Shown here one piece after another: positions 43,859 through 53,273 of a stretch of 64,000 nt of DNA. The position numbers and the translations under genes are program-made. How positions within the stretch are numbered: the stretch's first letter is position 1; each line of letters starts with the position of its first letter. Where the stretch lies: positions 1-64,000 of the forward strand of contig JAZSIU010000017.1 in assembly GCA_045533955.1 (NCBI GenBank), written 5' to 3'. This DNA is from HGM04593 sp045533955 (GTDB taxonomy: Bacteria > Bacteroidota > Bacteroidia > Bacteroidales > Bacteroidaceae). Under the pieces are notes generated by a model. The model had not been told where the DNA came from, did not search any database, and was given only the letters and a program-made list of their open reading frames with translations.

Positions 43859-45688
43859 TTATCGGCTCTGAAAATCCTCGTATGTGGCCTGCAAAATGGC
43901 CTTTGCCTTTGCCGCACGCGAGTGCGAGGGCTCGGCGGGCTTTTCGGCGCTTATGTTGTTGGCGTCAAGGTCGTACAGGGTGAACCCTGTTGAGTCGATA
44001 AACGTAATACCGTTGTTAAAGGCGTGATAAGCAAAAGGATAACTGTATGTGGGCGATAGTACGTTGCGGCTGAAGGGGAAATTTTCGATGCTCAGCCCGA
44101 GTTGTGCCAACAGCGTTGCCGGAAGGTCGCTCTGATTGCATATTGTCTCTATGCGGCGGCTCTCGCGGACTGCGCCTCCCGTCAGTAACATTGGGATGCG
44201 GTTGCGCTCCTCGTTGCTGCGGTCAATATCTTTGGGGAAGCTGGCTACGGCGTGGTCGGCGATGCAGATGACAAGGGTGTTGTCCCAGTGCTTGCTCTCT
44301 TTAAGGTCTTTGATGAATGCACCCAGACAGGAGTCGGTATAGGCAAAAGAGTTTGTTATCTTGTTATCTTTTATGCGGTCGTATGGAACCATCCACGGCT
44401 CGTGGCTGCTGAGTGTGAGGTAGGTTATGTGCCACGGCTCCTTGGGGCGGTGGTCGATGAGATGGCGCAGAGAGTCGAACGTAATGTGGTCGGCGACGCC
44501 CCAAAGGTGGGTGCTCTGCTGCTCGGTGCTAAAATCTTTGTCGGCTATGAGCTCGTTGTATCCCGTCGAGTAAAAATAGCTTTTCATATTTGTGAAATTG
44601 ATGTCTCCACCATATAAAAAGGTATTATGGTAGCCTGCCTTGCCCAACGACGAGGCTATTGAGGCGAGGCTCTGACTTTTTATGGGGGACTTCATCACTG
44701 AGGTCTTGGGGAACGACGTGTAGCCGCTGAGCGAGCAGATAAGGCCACGGTCGGTGCGGTAGCTGTTGGCGTAACAGCGTGTGAAGAGCACGCCCTCTTG
44801 TGAGAGACGGTCGAAATTGGGGGTTACGTCCTTGAGACCGCCCATACTCTCGATGAGCGTGCAGCTCATTCCCTCGAGCAGAATGGTTATTATATTGGGG
44901 CGGGTGGTTGTGAGCAGTGTGTCGCTTATGGCGCCGTCTTGTGTGTAGAGCCCGCCAAGGCGTGTCGCAAGCTCCTCGGGGCTGTAAAAATGGTAGGCCT
45001 CGCTGTAATCCTCGCGCTTGCCCACTGAGTAGATGAAACTGAATATGGGGTTTACGGCCGAGTGGTTAAGAAATTGATTATCACTGAAATAAACTTTACC
45101 TATGTTGTTGGTCGATTCGCTCACGCCGCCTCTTATTCCAAGGAAAAGCACTCCTGCTAAAAGAATGAGCCCGCCAAAGGTCAGCGCACGGGGCTTTGCG
45201 GGGCGCATACTCTTGGGCGTTGCGTAGTGAAGCGCGGCAAAGAGCACCGCAATGAGCACTGTGAATGCTGCGATGCGTGCAAGGATGAATCCTGTGCTGA
45301 CGCTCGCAAAGGCGTTTGCGGGCGAGTCGATGTAGAGCAGGAACGATGCGTCGAGCTTGAATTGCCAAAAGGGGTACAGGCTGACGTCGGCCACAAAGGC
45401 TGCTGCTATCATTATTGCTGCGAACAGATTATATACAACAAGCAGCTTGCGCATCGGGATATATACAAAGAGGCTCACGATGGTGAGCAGAAGGGGCAGC
45501 GCTGTTATGTATCCTGCAACGGCAACGTCGAGCGTAAGGCCGTGCAGGGCCACCAAGGCGTAATCTTCTATGGAGTGCGCATCCTCACCGGCCAATGCCA
45601 TAAACATTAGTCTCAGGGGAACGAAGCATAGCAGCAGCGTTGCGTAGTATCGGAGTAGATACAGAAATTTTTCTTTTACATTTTCCAT
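43859..45688 (-). CDS. LTA synthase-like membrane sulfatase/phosphotransferase, second paralogue
   Basis: 609 aa. Seen: five N-terminal transmembrane helices, then the sulfatase-fold domain: ITILLEGMSCTLIES (metal Glu), ANSYRTDRGLICSLSGY with a Thr nucleophile candidate in SYRTDRGL, FLYGGDINFTNM, VICIADHAV. Unlike the paralogue at 41089, it has Thr at the nucleophile position, as LtaS does. A GTG nine bases upstream (45697) is a possible start; ATG 45688 (MENVKEKFLYLL) is preferred. Starts 15 bp after the RNase H gene on the same strand, so co-transcribed. Confidence 0.88.
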   Translation of the reverse strand: MENVKEKFLYLLRYYATLLLCFVPLRLMFMALAGEDAHSIEDYALVALHGLTLDVAVAGYITALPLLLTIVSLFVYIPMRKLLVVYNLFAAIMIAAAFVADVSLYPFWQFKLDASFLLYIDSPANAFASVSTGFILARIAAFTVLIAVLFAALHYATPKSMRPAKPRALTFGGLILLAGVLFLGIRGGVSESTNNIGKVYFSDNQFLNHSAVNPIFSFIYSVGKREDYSEAYHFYSPEELATRLGGLYTQDGAISDTLLTTTRPNIITILLEGMSCTLIESMGGLKDVTPNFDRLSQEGVLFTRCYANSYRTDRGLICSLSGYTSFPKTSVMKSPIKSQSLASIASSLGKAGYHNTFLYGGDINFTNMKSYFYSTGYNELIADKDFSTEQQSTHLWGVADHITFDSLRHLIDHRPKEPWHITYLTLSSHEPWMVPYDRIKDNKITNSFAYTDSCLGAFIKDLKESKHWDNTLVICIADHAVASFPKDIDRSNEERNRIPMLLTGGAVRESRRIETICNQSDLPATLLAQLGLSIENFPFSRNVLSPTYSYPFAYHAFNNGITFIDSTGFTLYDLDANNISAEKPAEPSHSRAAKAKAILQATYEDFQSR

Positions 45689-45703
45689 TAGTGCCACCTC
45701 TTT

Positions 45704-46333
45704 TTATTTGCGTCCAAAATCGGCGGGAATCTCGCCCCACGAGGCTGTCTCCCACTTTATCAGTCTGTTTTCGTAAGTGTGTGTGCGCAACCATTGCTCG
45801 GCCCTGTCGATGAGCTTGAAGAGCTCTTCGGTGCGGGTCTCGCGCGGTAGTTTGGTCTTGCACTTTTTTTGTTTCACCCATAAGAGTGCGTTGCGGCTGT
45901 CGCTGTATATGGGCATTGTGTTGCCCTTCTGTCCCAAAAGTGCAAGGGCGTGCACGATGGCAAGAAACTCGCCGATGTTGTTTGTACCATATACGGGGCC
46001 GAAATGAAAAATCTGCATTCCGCTGCCCACATATACGCCGCGATACTCCATCTGTCCGGGGTTGCCGCTACAAGCTGCATCGACGGCAAGGGCGTTGAGC
46101 TCGACCGCGGGCGGGAGACTGCTGCTCGGCGGGGCCGTGGGCTCGCTCTTGGCCTTTGCTCCTATGTAGTCGTAGGGCGATGAGGCGTAGGCGCGCTCGG
46201 CCTCGGCTTGTGTGGCAAAGGACTTGTAGAGCGCCTGCTTGACGCCGCTTATCTGCGCCTGACACTCGTCCCACGAGGCGTATATGCCGGGGTTGACGCC
46301 GTTCCACACAACATAGTAGCGTTTCTTGCTCAT
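45704..46333 (-). CDS. rnhA: Ribonuclease H (type 1 with N-terminal viroplasmin-like domain)
   Basis: 209 aa; removes RNA from RNA-DNA hybrids. Seen: N-terminal hybrid-binding (caulimovirus/RNase H1 N) domain YYVVWNGVNPGIYASWDEC, a Ser/Pro linker, and the RNase H fold with D in LAVDAACSGNPG, E in NNIGEFLAI, D in IYSDSRNALLWV, and D in WGEIPADFGRK, so all four DEDD residues are present. Starts 21 bp after argS, likely in an argS-rnhA-LTA-like unit. Confidence 0.93.
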   Translation of the reverse strand: MSKKRYYVVWNGVNPGIYASWDECQAQISGVKQALYKSFATQAEAERAYASSPYDYIGAKAKSEPTAPPSSSLPPAVELNALAVDAACSGNPGQMEYRGVYVGSGMQIFHFGPVYGTNNIGEFLAIVHALALLGQKGNTMPIYSDSRNALLWVKQKKCKTKLPRETRTEELFKLIDRAEQWLRTHTYENRLIKWETASWGEIPADFGRK

Positions 46334-46354
46334 ATATTCGTCGTGCGGTGTTTT

Positions 46355-48148
46355 TTACATTCTCTCGGGGACCTCGATGCCCAAAAGGTTCATTGCGCTC
46401 TTTATCACCTTGCCTACGTTGCGTGTGAGGATGATGCGGAAGGCTTTTACGTCGGCATCCTCCTCGCGCAGGATAGAGTAGTCGTGATAGAATTGGTTAT
46501 ACTCTTTGGCAAGCTCGTAGGCGTAGGCGGCAATGCCCGAGGGCGAATAGTCGCTGCCTGCCTGACGCACGACGGCGGGATATTCGTTGAGCATACGTAT
46601 GAGCGAGCACTCCTTTTCGCTGACGGCGAGGGGTGCCGAGGCGCTCTCTGTGTTTACTCCTGCCTCGGCTGCTTTGCGCTCTATTGAACGTGTTCGGGCG
46701 TAGGTGTATTGGATGAACGGGCCTGTGTTTCCGTTAAAGTCGATGGACTCTTTGGGGTTGAAGAGCATATTCTTGCGGGCATCTACCTTGAGTATAAAGT
46801 ATTTGAGCGCGCCAAGGCCTATTATACGGTTAATTTCGGCTGCTTCCTCGGGGCTGAGGCCGGCGAGCTTGCCGCCAAGCTCCTCGGATGTCTCGCGGGC
46901 GGTGGCAATCATCTCTTCCATAAGGTCGTCGGCGTCAACGACGGTGCCTTCGCGGCTCTTCATCTTGCCCTCGGGGAGCTCGACCATTCCATAGGAGAAG
47001 TGTACAAGGCCTTTGCCCCACGAGAATCCCAATTTATCGAGTAGCAGTGAGAGTACCTGAAAATGGTAATTCTGCTCGTTACCCACAACATATACCATCT
47101 TGTCGATGGGGTAGTCGCGGAAACGCAGCTGAGCTGTTCCGATGTCCTGTGTCATATAGACCGATGTTCCGTCGCTGCGCAACAATAGTTTCTCATCAAG
47201 GCCGTCGCCGCTGAGGTCGGCCCACACTGATGCGTCGGGACGGCGGTAGAAGACGCCTTTCTCGAGCCCTTCGAGCACGGTCTCTTTTCCTACTAAATAT
47301 GTGTCGCTCTCGTAGTATATCTTGTCGAATCCGACGCCCAGCTTGCGGTAGGTCTCGTCGAATCCTTCATATACCCAGCCGTTCATTGTCTGCCACAGCG
47401 AGCGCACCTCTTTGTCGCCTGCCTCCCACTTTACGAGCATCTCGCGTGCCTCGGCCATAAGGGGCGATGCTGCCTCGGCTTCCTCTTTTGTCATTCCGCC
47501 GGCCATAAGAGAGGCAAGCTCGGCTTTATAGTGCTTGTCGAATGCTACATAATAGTCGCCGATAAGGTGGTCGCCCTTTTTGCCGCTCGATGCGGGCGTC
47601 TCGCCCTCGCCCCATTTTTGCCAAGCGAGCATCGACTTGCAGATGTGTATGCCACGGTCGTTGACAATGTTTGTCTTTACTACGCGGTTGCCGTTGGCGG
47701 CTATGATGTTAGAGAGGGCGTAGCCTAAAAGGTTATTGCGGATGTGTCCCAGATGCAGGGGCTTGTTGGTGTTGGGCGATGAATACTCGACCATTACAAG
47801 TGGCGAGCTCTCGGTGGCCTCGACCTTTCCCCAATTCTGTGAAAGGTTAATCTCTTGCAAAAGTTCTATCCAATAGGATGGGGCGATGGCAAGGTTCAAG
47901 AAACCTTTAACAACATTGTACGATGCAATCACGGGTTGTGTGGCTGCAAGATGCGCGCCAATCTCGCCGGCTGTCTCCTCGGGCTTTTTGCGCGACAGCT
48001 GTAAGAAAGGGAATACTACTAAGGTAAAATCGCCCTCAAATTCCTTGCGCGTCTTTTGCAATTGAACTTTCTCGGGGGCAACCTCTTGACCGTAGAGTGC
48101 TTTAAGGGCCGCTACGATACTCTTGGTAAGAATTGTTTCTATATTCAT
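46355..48148 (-). CDS. argS: Arginine--tRNA ligase
   Basis: 597-aa class I synthetase. Seen: HIGH-type motif PNTNKPLHLGHIRNN, a KMSKS-like motif GKMKSREGTVV (divergent KMSKS as usual in ArgRS), the N-terminal additional domain and the C-terminal DALR anticodon-binding domain (YEFAK-like YAYELAKEYNQFYHDYSI, NLLGIEVPERM at the end). A -7-like TATCTTCG lies on the minus strand at 48179-48188, about 35 bp before the start. Confidence 0.97.
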   Translation of the reverse strand: MNIETILTKSIVAALKALYGQEVAPEKVQLQKTRKEFEGDFTLVVFPFLQLSRKKPEETAGEIGAHLAATQPVIASYNVVKGFLNLAIAPSYWIELLQEINLSQNWGKVEATESSPLVMVEYSSPNTNKPLHLGHIRNNLLGYALSNIIAANGNRVVKTNIVNDRGIHICKSMLAWQKWGEGETPASSGKKGDHLIGDYYVAFDKHYKAELASLMAGGMTKEEAEAASPLMAEAREMLVKWEAGDKEVRSLWQTMNGWVYEGFDETYRKLGVGFDKIYYESDTYLVGKETVLEGLEKGVFYRRPDASVWADLSGDGLDEKLLLRSDGTSVYMTQDIGTAQLRFRDYPIDKMVYVVGNEQNYHFQVLSLLLDKLGFSWGKGLVHFSYGMVELPEGKMKSREGTVVDADDLMEEMIATARETSEELGGKLAGLSPEEAAEINRIIGLGALKYFILKVDARKNMLFNPKESIDFNGNTGPFIQYTYARTRSIERKAAEAGVNTESASAPLAVSEKECSLIRMLNEYPAVVRQAGSDYSPSGIAAYAYELAKEYNQFYHDYSILREEDADVKAFRIILTRNVGKVIKSAMNLLGIEVPERM

Positions 48149-48308
48149 AGTTTTTAAAATTTATTTATCCCAAATATGCTGCGAAGATACGAAATATATG
48201 TGGTTTTTTTGTTTATAATTGCTAAAAAGAGAAAATCGGGGGGTGTAGTTTTTTATTATTTCTTTAAATTGCACTATCTTCGCAGCTTGAATGATAGTTT
48301 GAACGACG
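48149..48308. promoter_or_regulatory. Divergent promoter region argS / rhomboid
   Basis: Each strand carries TATCTTCGCAG: minus strand near 48178-48188, plus strand at 48275-48285. The two are in mirror orientation, each about 30 bp before its gene, and deviate from TAnnTTTG by one base (C for T). Their identity over 11 bp suggests shared promoter sequence or a shared regulator site. Confidence 0.5.
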
Positions 48309-48992
48309 ATGAGAGATATTCCTGTTGTTACCAAAAATCTGCTTGCCATAAACATCTTGATGTTTTTTGCAATGATTGTGGCTCCGAAGGTGGGTGTTGA
48401 CCTTAAAGCCTTGCTTGGTCTGCATCTGTTCCTTGCCGAGGATTTTATACCTGTGCAGATTATTACGTATATGTTTATGCACGGCGACTTTGTGCACCTG
48501 TTTTTCAATATGTTCGCCCTTTTTATGTTCGGGCGTGTGCTTGAAAGTGTGTGGGGTCCCAAGCGCTTCCTGATATTTTATATGGTCACGGGCATTGGCG
48601 CGGGGCTTTTGCAGGAGCTTACGCAGTACATTTACTACGAAACGACTTTGTCGATGTACACCGCTGTAAATAAAGGTGGCGGGGTGATAGTTTCTATGGC
48701 CGAGTTTCTTAATGAGTGGAATACGGTGGGGGCATCGGGTGCTATTTTTGGTATTCTGATGGCCTTTGCAATGACTTTCCCCAACGAGCGACTTTTTGTG
48801 TTCCCTATTCCCGTCCCCATAAAGGCAAAATATTTTGTTCTTATTTACGGCGCTCTCGAGCTGTATTTGGGCCTTTCGCCACGTATGGGCGACAATGTGG
48901 CACATTTTGCCCATCTTGGAGGAATGTTGTTCGGATTATTACTAATACTTTATTGGCGTAAAAAAGGAGATATAAATGGGCCGTATTATTGA
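48309..48992 (+). CDS. Rhomboid-family intramembrane serine protease
   Basis: 227 aa, six predicted helices. Seen: catalytic Ser S143 in GASGAIFG and His H202 in HFAHLGG, plus the HGDFVHLFFNMFALFMFG helix with the rhomboid HxxxxHxxxN pattern. All catalytic residues present. Overlaps the next rhomboid gene by 17 bp, so they form a coupled pair. Confidence 0.95.
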   Translation: MRDIPVVTKNLLAINILMFFAMIVAPKVGVDLKALLGLHLFLAEDFIPVQIITYMFMHGDFVHLFFNMFALFMFGRVLESVWGPKRFLIFYMVTGIGAGLLQELTQYIYYETTLSMYTAVNKGGGVIVSMAEFLNEWNTVGASGAIFGILMAFAMTFPNERLFVFPIPVPIKAKYFVLIYGALELYLGLSPRMGDNVAHFAHLGGMLFGLLLILYWRKKGDINGPYY

Positions 48993-49893
48993 TGACCTGA
49001 TGAGCAGGTTCCGTAACGAAAATATTGTTGGAAAATATATTTATGTCAATGTGGCTGTTTATGTTACAATAGCCCTCATTGGAGTGTTTGCAACACTGTT
49101 GAATGCGGTGTTGCCCATTGTCGAGATTGTGCATCTGCTTGAACTGCCGGCCTCGCTTAAGACGCTGCTTTATCAGCCGTGGTCGTTGCTGACGTATATG
49201 TTTATGCACGAGGGATTTATGCACTTTCTGTGGAATATGCTGGCACTCTATGGCTTTGGACGAATATTCTTGAATTTTTATTCTACCCGCCATTTTATAG
49301 GTATATATTTTCTGGGTGGCATTGTGGGTGGCCTCTTTTTTATTGCCGCTTATAATATTTTCCCTTATTTTGCCCCCATTGTCGATAAGGCTTATCTTGT
49401 GGGTGCATCGGCTGCTGTTATGGCGGTGATTGTGGCTGCTGCGCTGCGCAGTCCCAATACGACGGTTAATCTGTTTATATTCGGGCAGATGAGGCTCATT
49501 GTTCTTGCGGCAATAACGGTGGGCCTGTCGGTGCTTTTGCTCTCATCGGACAATGCGGGTGGAAATTTTGCTCACATAGGCGGAGCGTTGACGGGCGCCA
49601 TATTTGCCATAATGCTTAATAAGGGACACGACGTTACTACACTCGTAAACGCCGCAACCGACTTTTTTGTAAAACTTTTTGCAAAGGTAAAAGGGGGCTT
49701 TAAACGCAAACCGAAAATGCAGTTTACACGTACCGAAGGCGCGGCAAAGCACTCGGCCGACTACGATTATAATGCTCGTCGCCGCGAGAAAGAGGACGAA
49801 ATGAACACAATCCTCGAGAAGGTTAAACGCAGCGGATACTCCTCGCTTACCGACGACGAAAAGCGTCGTCTCTTCGACAGCTCGCAAAAGTAA
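48976..49893 (+). CDS. Rhomboid-family protease with C-terminal cytoplasmic tail
   Basis: 305 aa. Seen: HEGFMHFLWNMLALYGFG, catalytic S145 in GASAAVMA (GASA rather than GASG), H200 in NFAHIGG, so likely active. The C-terminal ~95 residues are charged and soluble and end SGYSSLTDDEKRRLFDSS, a tail typical of this Bacteroidota rhomboid type. The gene overlaps the upstream rhomboid by 17 bp. Substrate unknown. Confidence 0.94.
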   Translation: MGRIIDDLMSRFRNENIVGKYIYVNVAVYVTIALIGVFATLLNAVLPIVEIVHLLELPASLKTLLYQPWSLLTYMFMHEGFMHFLWNMLALYGFGRIFLNFYSTRHFIGIYFLGGIVGGLFFIAAYNIFPYFAPIVDKAYLVGASAAVMAVIVAAALRSPNTTVNLFIFGQMRLIVLAAITVGLSVLLLSSDNAGGNFAHIGGALTGAIFAIMLNKGHDVTTLVNAATDFFVKLFAKVKGGFKRKPKMQFTRTEGAAKHSADYDYNARRREKEDEMNTILEKVKRSGYSSLTDDEKRRLFDSSQK

Positions 49894-49917
49894 CAGCATA
49901 AAGAGCATAGGGCTTAT

Positions 49918-49956
49918 TTAGGGCGCATTGTAAAAATACAATGCGCCCTAAATTTT
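49918..49956 (+). terminator. Terminator after the rhomboid pair
   Basis: Perfect 15-bp stem TTAGGGCGCATTGTA / TACAATGCGCCCTAA with loop AAAA, then ATTTTG. Confidence 0.9.
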
Positions 49957-50084
49957 GTGCTGCGCTGCATAAAAAACGACAAAAATTATACAAAAATGTA
50001 AGTGTCAATCCCTTTCGTACCCCTTTCGTACCATATAAAATGAAGAAAAAAGCCCGAAAATGTGTTTATTTACAGAAAAAACGC

Positions 50085-50092
50085 TATATTTG
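50085..50092 (+). promoter_or_regulatory. Promoter -7 box of secDF
   Basis: TATATTTG, giving a leader of about 100 nt before secDF; the -33 element is not clear. The rest of the 249-bp gap after the terminator has no gene. Confidence 0.55.
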
Positions 50093-50199
50093 CAAACTTT
50101 AAAAAAGTGTTTCGAAATATCTAAGCTCTAAATTAGCGATATTTCGTGCCTCTTTTTGTGCTTGACGACAAACTAAATAAATAATAAACTAATAGAAAA

Positions 50200-53100
50200 A
50201 TGCAAAACAAAGGATTTGTAAAAGTATTTGCGCTACTGCTTACGCTGGTGTGCGTGTTCTATCTTTCATTCTCTTTTGTAACAAGTTCTCACAATAGTAA
50301 AGCCGCCCAAGACCCCAAGGGTGTGCAGCACTATATGGACTCTATGCAGAATGAGAATGTGTGGCTTGGTATTTACAGCCTGAGAGAGTGTCGCGAAATG
50401 CAGATTGGCCTTGGACTCGACCTTCAAGGTGGTATGAATGTGATTATGGAGGTATCGGTTGCCGACGTTGTTAAGGCTCTTTCGGGCCACAAAGCCGATG
50501 CCGATTTCAATGCGGCCGTTGAGACTGCAAGAGAGCAGGCTGTAACAAGCAACGACGATTTTATCACACTATTTGTAAAGGAGTACAAGAGACTTCAGCC
50601 CGAGGGTAATTTGGCCAAAATCTTCGCTACTCAGCAGTTGAAGGACAAGGTTAACGCCCGTTCGACAGACAGCGAGGTTGAGGCTGTGCTTCGTCAGGAG
50701 GTTCAGGCTGCGGTAGATAACTCGTTCAACGTGCTTCGTACACGTATCGACCGCTTCGGTGTTGTTCAGCCCAATATTCAGACACTCGAGGGAATGGGAC
50801 GCATTATGATTGAGCTTCCCGGTGTAAAAGAGCCCGAGCGCGTACGTAAACTGCTTCAGGGTTCGGCTAACCTTGAATTTTGGGAGACATACAATGCTGC
50901 TGAGATTATCCCCGCATTTAATGCTGTCAACAACAAGATAGCACTCGAGGCTGCGCCCGCACAGAAAGAGAGCGCCGACAGCGTTAATGTCGAGGATGCT
51001 CTTACCGGCGACGAGAATACAGCCGAGCAGACACGTTCGCTCTACTCGATATTCTCGCCCAACGACCGCGGTCAGCTGCACGCAAGCGTAGTTGGTATTG
51101 CGCACTATCTTGACACAGCCGAGGTTAACGCAATGCTCTCGCGCCCCGAGATTAAGAAGATGCTTCCGGCCGACCTTCGTCTCTTCTGGGGTGTTTATGC
51201 ACTGAACAAGACCGCAGAGAATAATATCTACGAGCTTTATGCCGTAAGGACAACACAGCGCAACGGCCGTGCAGCCCTCGAGGGTGATGTAATTGTTGAC
51301 GCTGCCGATACTTACGACCAACACGGTCGTCCCTGCGTAACAATGGCGATGAACACCGATGGTTCGCGTCGTTGGGCACAGCTTACAAAGAGCAATGTAG
51401 GTCGCAGCATCGCTGTCGTGCTCGATGGTTATGTTTACAGTGCCCCCAACGTAACGGGCGAAATTTCGGGTGGTCGTTCCGAGATTACCGGTTCGTTCAC
51501 AATCGACGAGACTAAGGACTTGGCCAACGTGCTTCGCTCGGGTAAGATGCCCGCTCCCGCGCGCATCGTCTCTGAGGATATTGTGGGCCCCTCGCTCGGT
51601 CAGGAGTCAATTAACCAAGGAATGTGGTCGTTTGTGGTTGCATTCGTGCTCCTTATGATATATATGTGTGCGGTATATGGCATTATTCCCGGTGCCGTGG
51701 CAAATGCAGCGCTGCTGTTGAACCTGTTCTTTACTCTTGGTGTGCTTGCATCGTTCCAAGCTGCGCTTACAATGTCGGGTATTGCCGGTATTGTGCTTAC
51801 ATTAGGTATGGCGGTGGATGCCAACGTGCTTATCTATGAGCGTACGAAAGAGGAGCTTCGTGCAGGTAAAAAAGTGGTTGCCGCTCTTGCCGATGGTTAT
51901 AAGAATGCTTTTTCGGCCATCTTCGACTCGAACTTTACCTCTATTATCACAGGTATAATTCTGTTCTATTTTGGTACGGGCCCCATTCGCGGATTTGCCA
52001 CAACGCTTATCATCGGTATTGTTTGTTCGTTCTTTACAGCTGTGTTCCTTACACGTATAGTATATGAGCACTTTATGAATAAGGGTAAATGGCAGAATCT
52101 GACATTTGTTACCAATTTCTCGAGGAATTGGTTCCTTGGCACAAAGTACAATTTTATGAAGGCTGCGAAGACTTCGCTCATTGTATTTGGCGTGGCTGCT
52201 CTTGTTGCTATTGCTTCGTTTGCCGTTCGTGGATTGAGCCAGAGTATCGACTTTACCGGCGGACGCAACTTTGTCGTTCAATTCGAACAGCAGGTTGAGC
52301 CCGAGACTGTACGTGCGCTTCTGCGTGAGGTAATCACAGAGGATAATGTACAGGCTATTGCGCTGGGTACCGATAAGAAAACTATCCGTGTTACAACAAA
52401 CTATCGTATAAATGAGGAGTCGGTAAATGTGGATTCTGAGATTGAGGAATTCTTGTACGACGCATTTATGAAGGGTGGATTGTTGAGCAAAGACCTTGAC
52501 CTTGCTACTTTCATCGACCGCGACAATCGCGCCGGTGGTTCTATTATCAGCTCGCAGAAGGTGGGTCCCAGCATAGCCGATGATATTAAGACAAGCGCTA
52601 TTTGGTCGATTGTTTTTGCTCTTGTGGCAATCTTCCTTTATATTTTGGTTCGTTTCCGCAATGTGGCTTATAGTATTGGTTCGATTGTGGCTCTTACCTC
52701 GGACGTTGTTCTTATCTTGGGTTGCTACTCGCTTTTGTGGGGTGTGCTTCCTATGTCGCTCGAGGTTGACCAGACATTTATCGGTGCCATCCTTACTGCC
52801 ATCGGTTACTCTATCAATGATAAGGTGGTTGTGTTCGACCGTGTGCGTGAGTTTACCTCTCTTTATCCCAAACGTGGTAAATTCGAGCTGTTCAATGAGT
52901 CGCTTAACACTACTTTGGCGCGTACAATAAATACTTCGGTTAGTACTTTGATTGTGCTGCTCTGTATCTTTGTTCTCGGTGGCGACAGCATCCGCAGCTT
53001 CTCGTTTGCAATGATTCTGGGTGTTGTATTTGGTACACTCTCTTCGTTGTTCATTGCTGCTCCTATTGCTTACAGCGTGCTGAACAAGCAGTCTAAATAA
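50200..53100 (+). CDS. secDF: Protein translocase subunits SecD and SecF, fused
   Basis: 966 aa; proton-driven partner of SecYEG that pulls exported proteins into the periplasm. Seen: SecD half with GLDLQGGMNVIMEV and the transmembrane core AVDANVLIYERTKEE, then SecF half with SIDFTGGRNFVVQF and GYSINDKVVVFDRVRE (D in both halves for proton flow). Twelve helices expected. SecD and SecF are one gene, as in Bacteroidota. Starts after a ~100-nt leader and ends with a strong terminator. Confidence 0.97.
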   Translation: MQNKGFVKVFALLLTLVCVFYLSFSFVTSSHNSKAAQDPKGVQHYMDSMQNENVWLGIYSLRECREMQIGLGLDLQGGMNVIMEVSVADVVKALSGHKADADFNAAVETAREQAVTSNDDFITLFVKEYKRLQPEGNLAKIFATQQLKDKVNARSTDSEVEAVLRQEVQAAVDNSFNVLRTRIDRFGVVQPNIQTLEGMGRIMIELPGVKEPERVRKLLQGSANLEFWETYNAAEIIPAFNAVNNKIALEAAPAQKESADSVNVEDALTGDENTAEQTRSLYSIFSPNDRGQLHASVVGIAHYLDTAEVNAMLSRPEIKKMLPADLRLFWGVYALNKTAENNIYELYAVRTTQRNGRAALEGDVIVDAADTYDQHGRPCVTMAMNTDGSRRWAQLTKSNVGRSIAVVLDGYVYSAPNVTGEISGGRSEITGSFTIDETKDLANVLRSGKMPAPARIVSEDIVGPSLGQESINQGMWSFVVAFVLLMIYMCAVYGIIPGAVANAALLLNLFFTLGVLASFQAALTMSGIAGIVLTLGMAVDANVLIYERTKEELRAGKKVVAALADGYKNAFSAIFDSNFTSIITGIILFYFGTGPIRGFATTLIIGIVCSFFTAVFLTRIVYEHFMNKGKWQNLTFVTNFSRNWFLGTKYNFMKAAKTSLIVFGVAALVAIASFAVRGLSQSIDFTGGRNFVVQFEQQVEPETVRALLREVITEDNVQAIALGTDKKTIRVTTNYRINEESVNVDSEIEEFLYDAFMKGGLLSKDLDLATFIDRDNRAGGSIISSQKVGPSIADDIKTSAIWSIVFALVAIFLYILVRFRNVAYSIGSIVALTSDVVLILGCYSLLWGVLPMSLEVDQTFIGAILTAIGYSINDKVVVFDRVREFTSLYPKRGKFELFNESLNTTLARTINTSVSTLIVLLCIFVLGGDSIRSFSFAMILGVVFGTLSSLFIAAPIAYSVLNKQSK

Positions 53101-53120
53101 GTAATTAAGCAGTCTATATA

Positions 53121-53158
53121 AAATCAGCCTTTCCCTGACCGGGAAAGGCTGATTTTGT
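53121..53158 (+). terminator. Terminator after secDF
   Basis: AAATCAGCCTTTCCC / GGGAAAGGCTGATTT, perfect 15-bp stem, loop TGACC, followed by TGTTT. Confidence 0.9.
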
Positions 53159-53273
53159 TTGCGAACCGCAGAGGAGTGCGGTGGCGGTGTATTCTTCTTT
53201 TTGCGGGACTATAATTATAATAAGGGCTTTTTTTTAGGCCTCGGGCGGCAGCCTCTTACTCCGTGCCGAGGCT

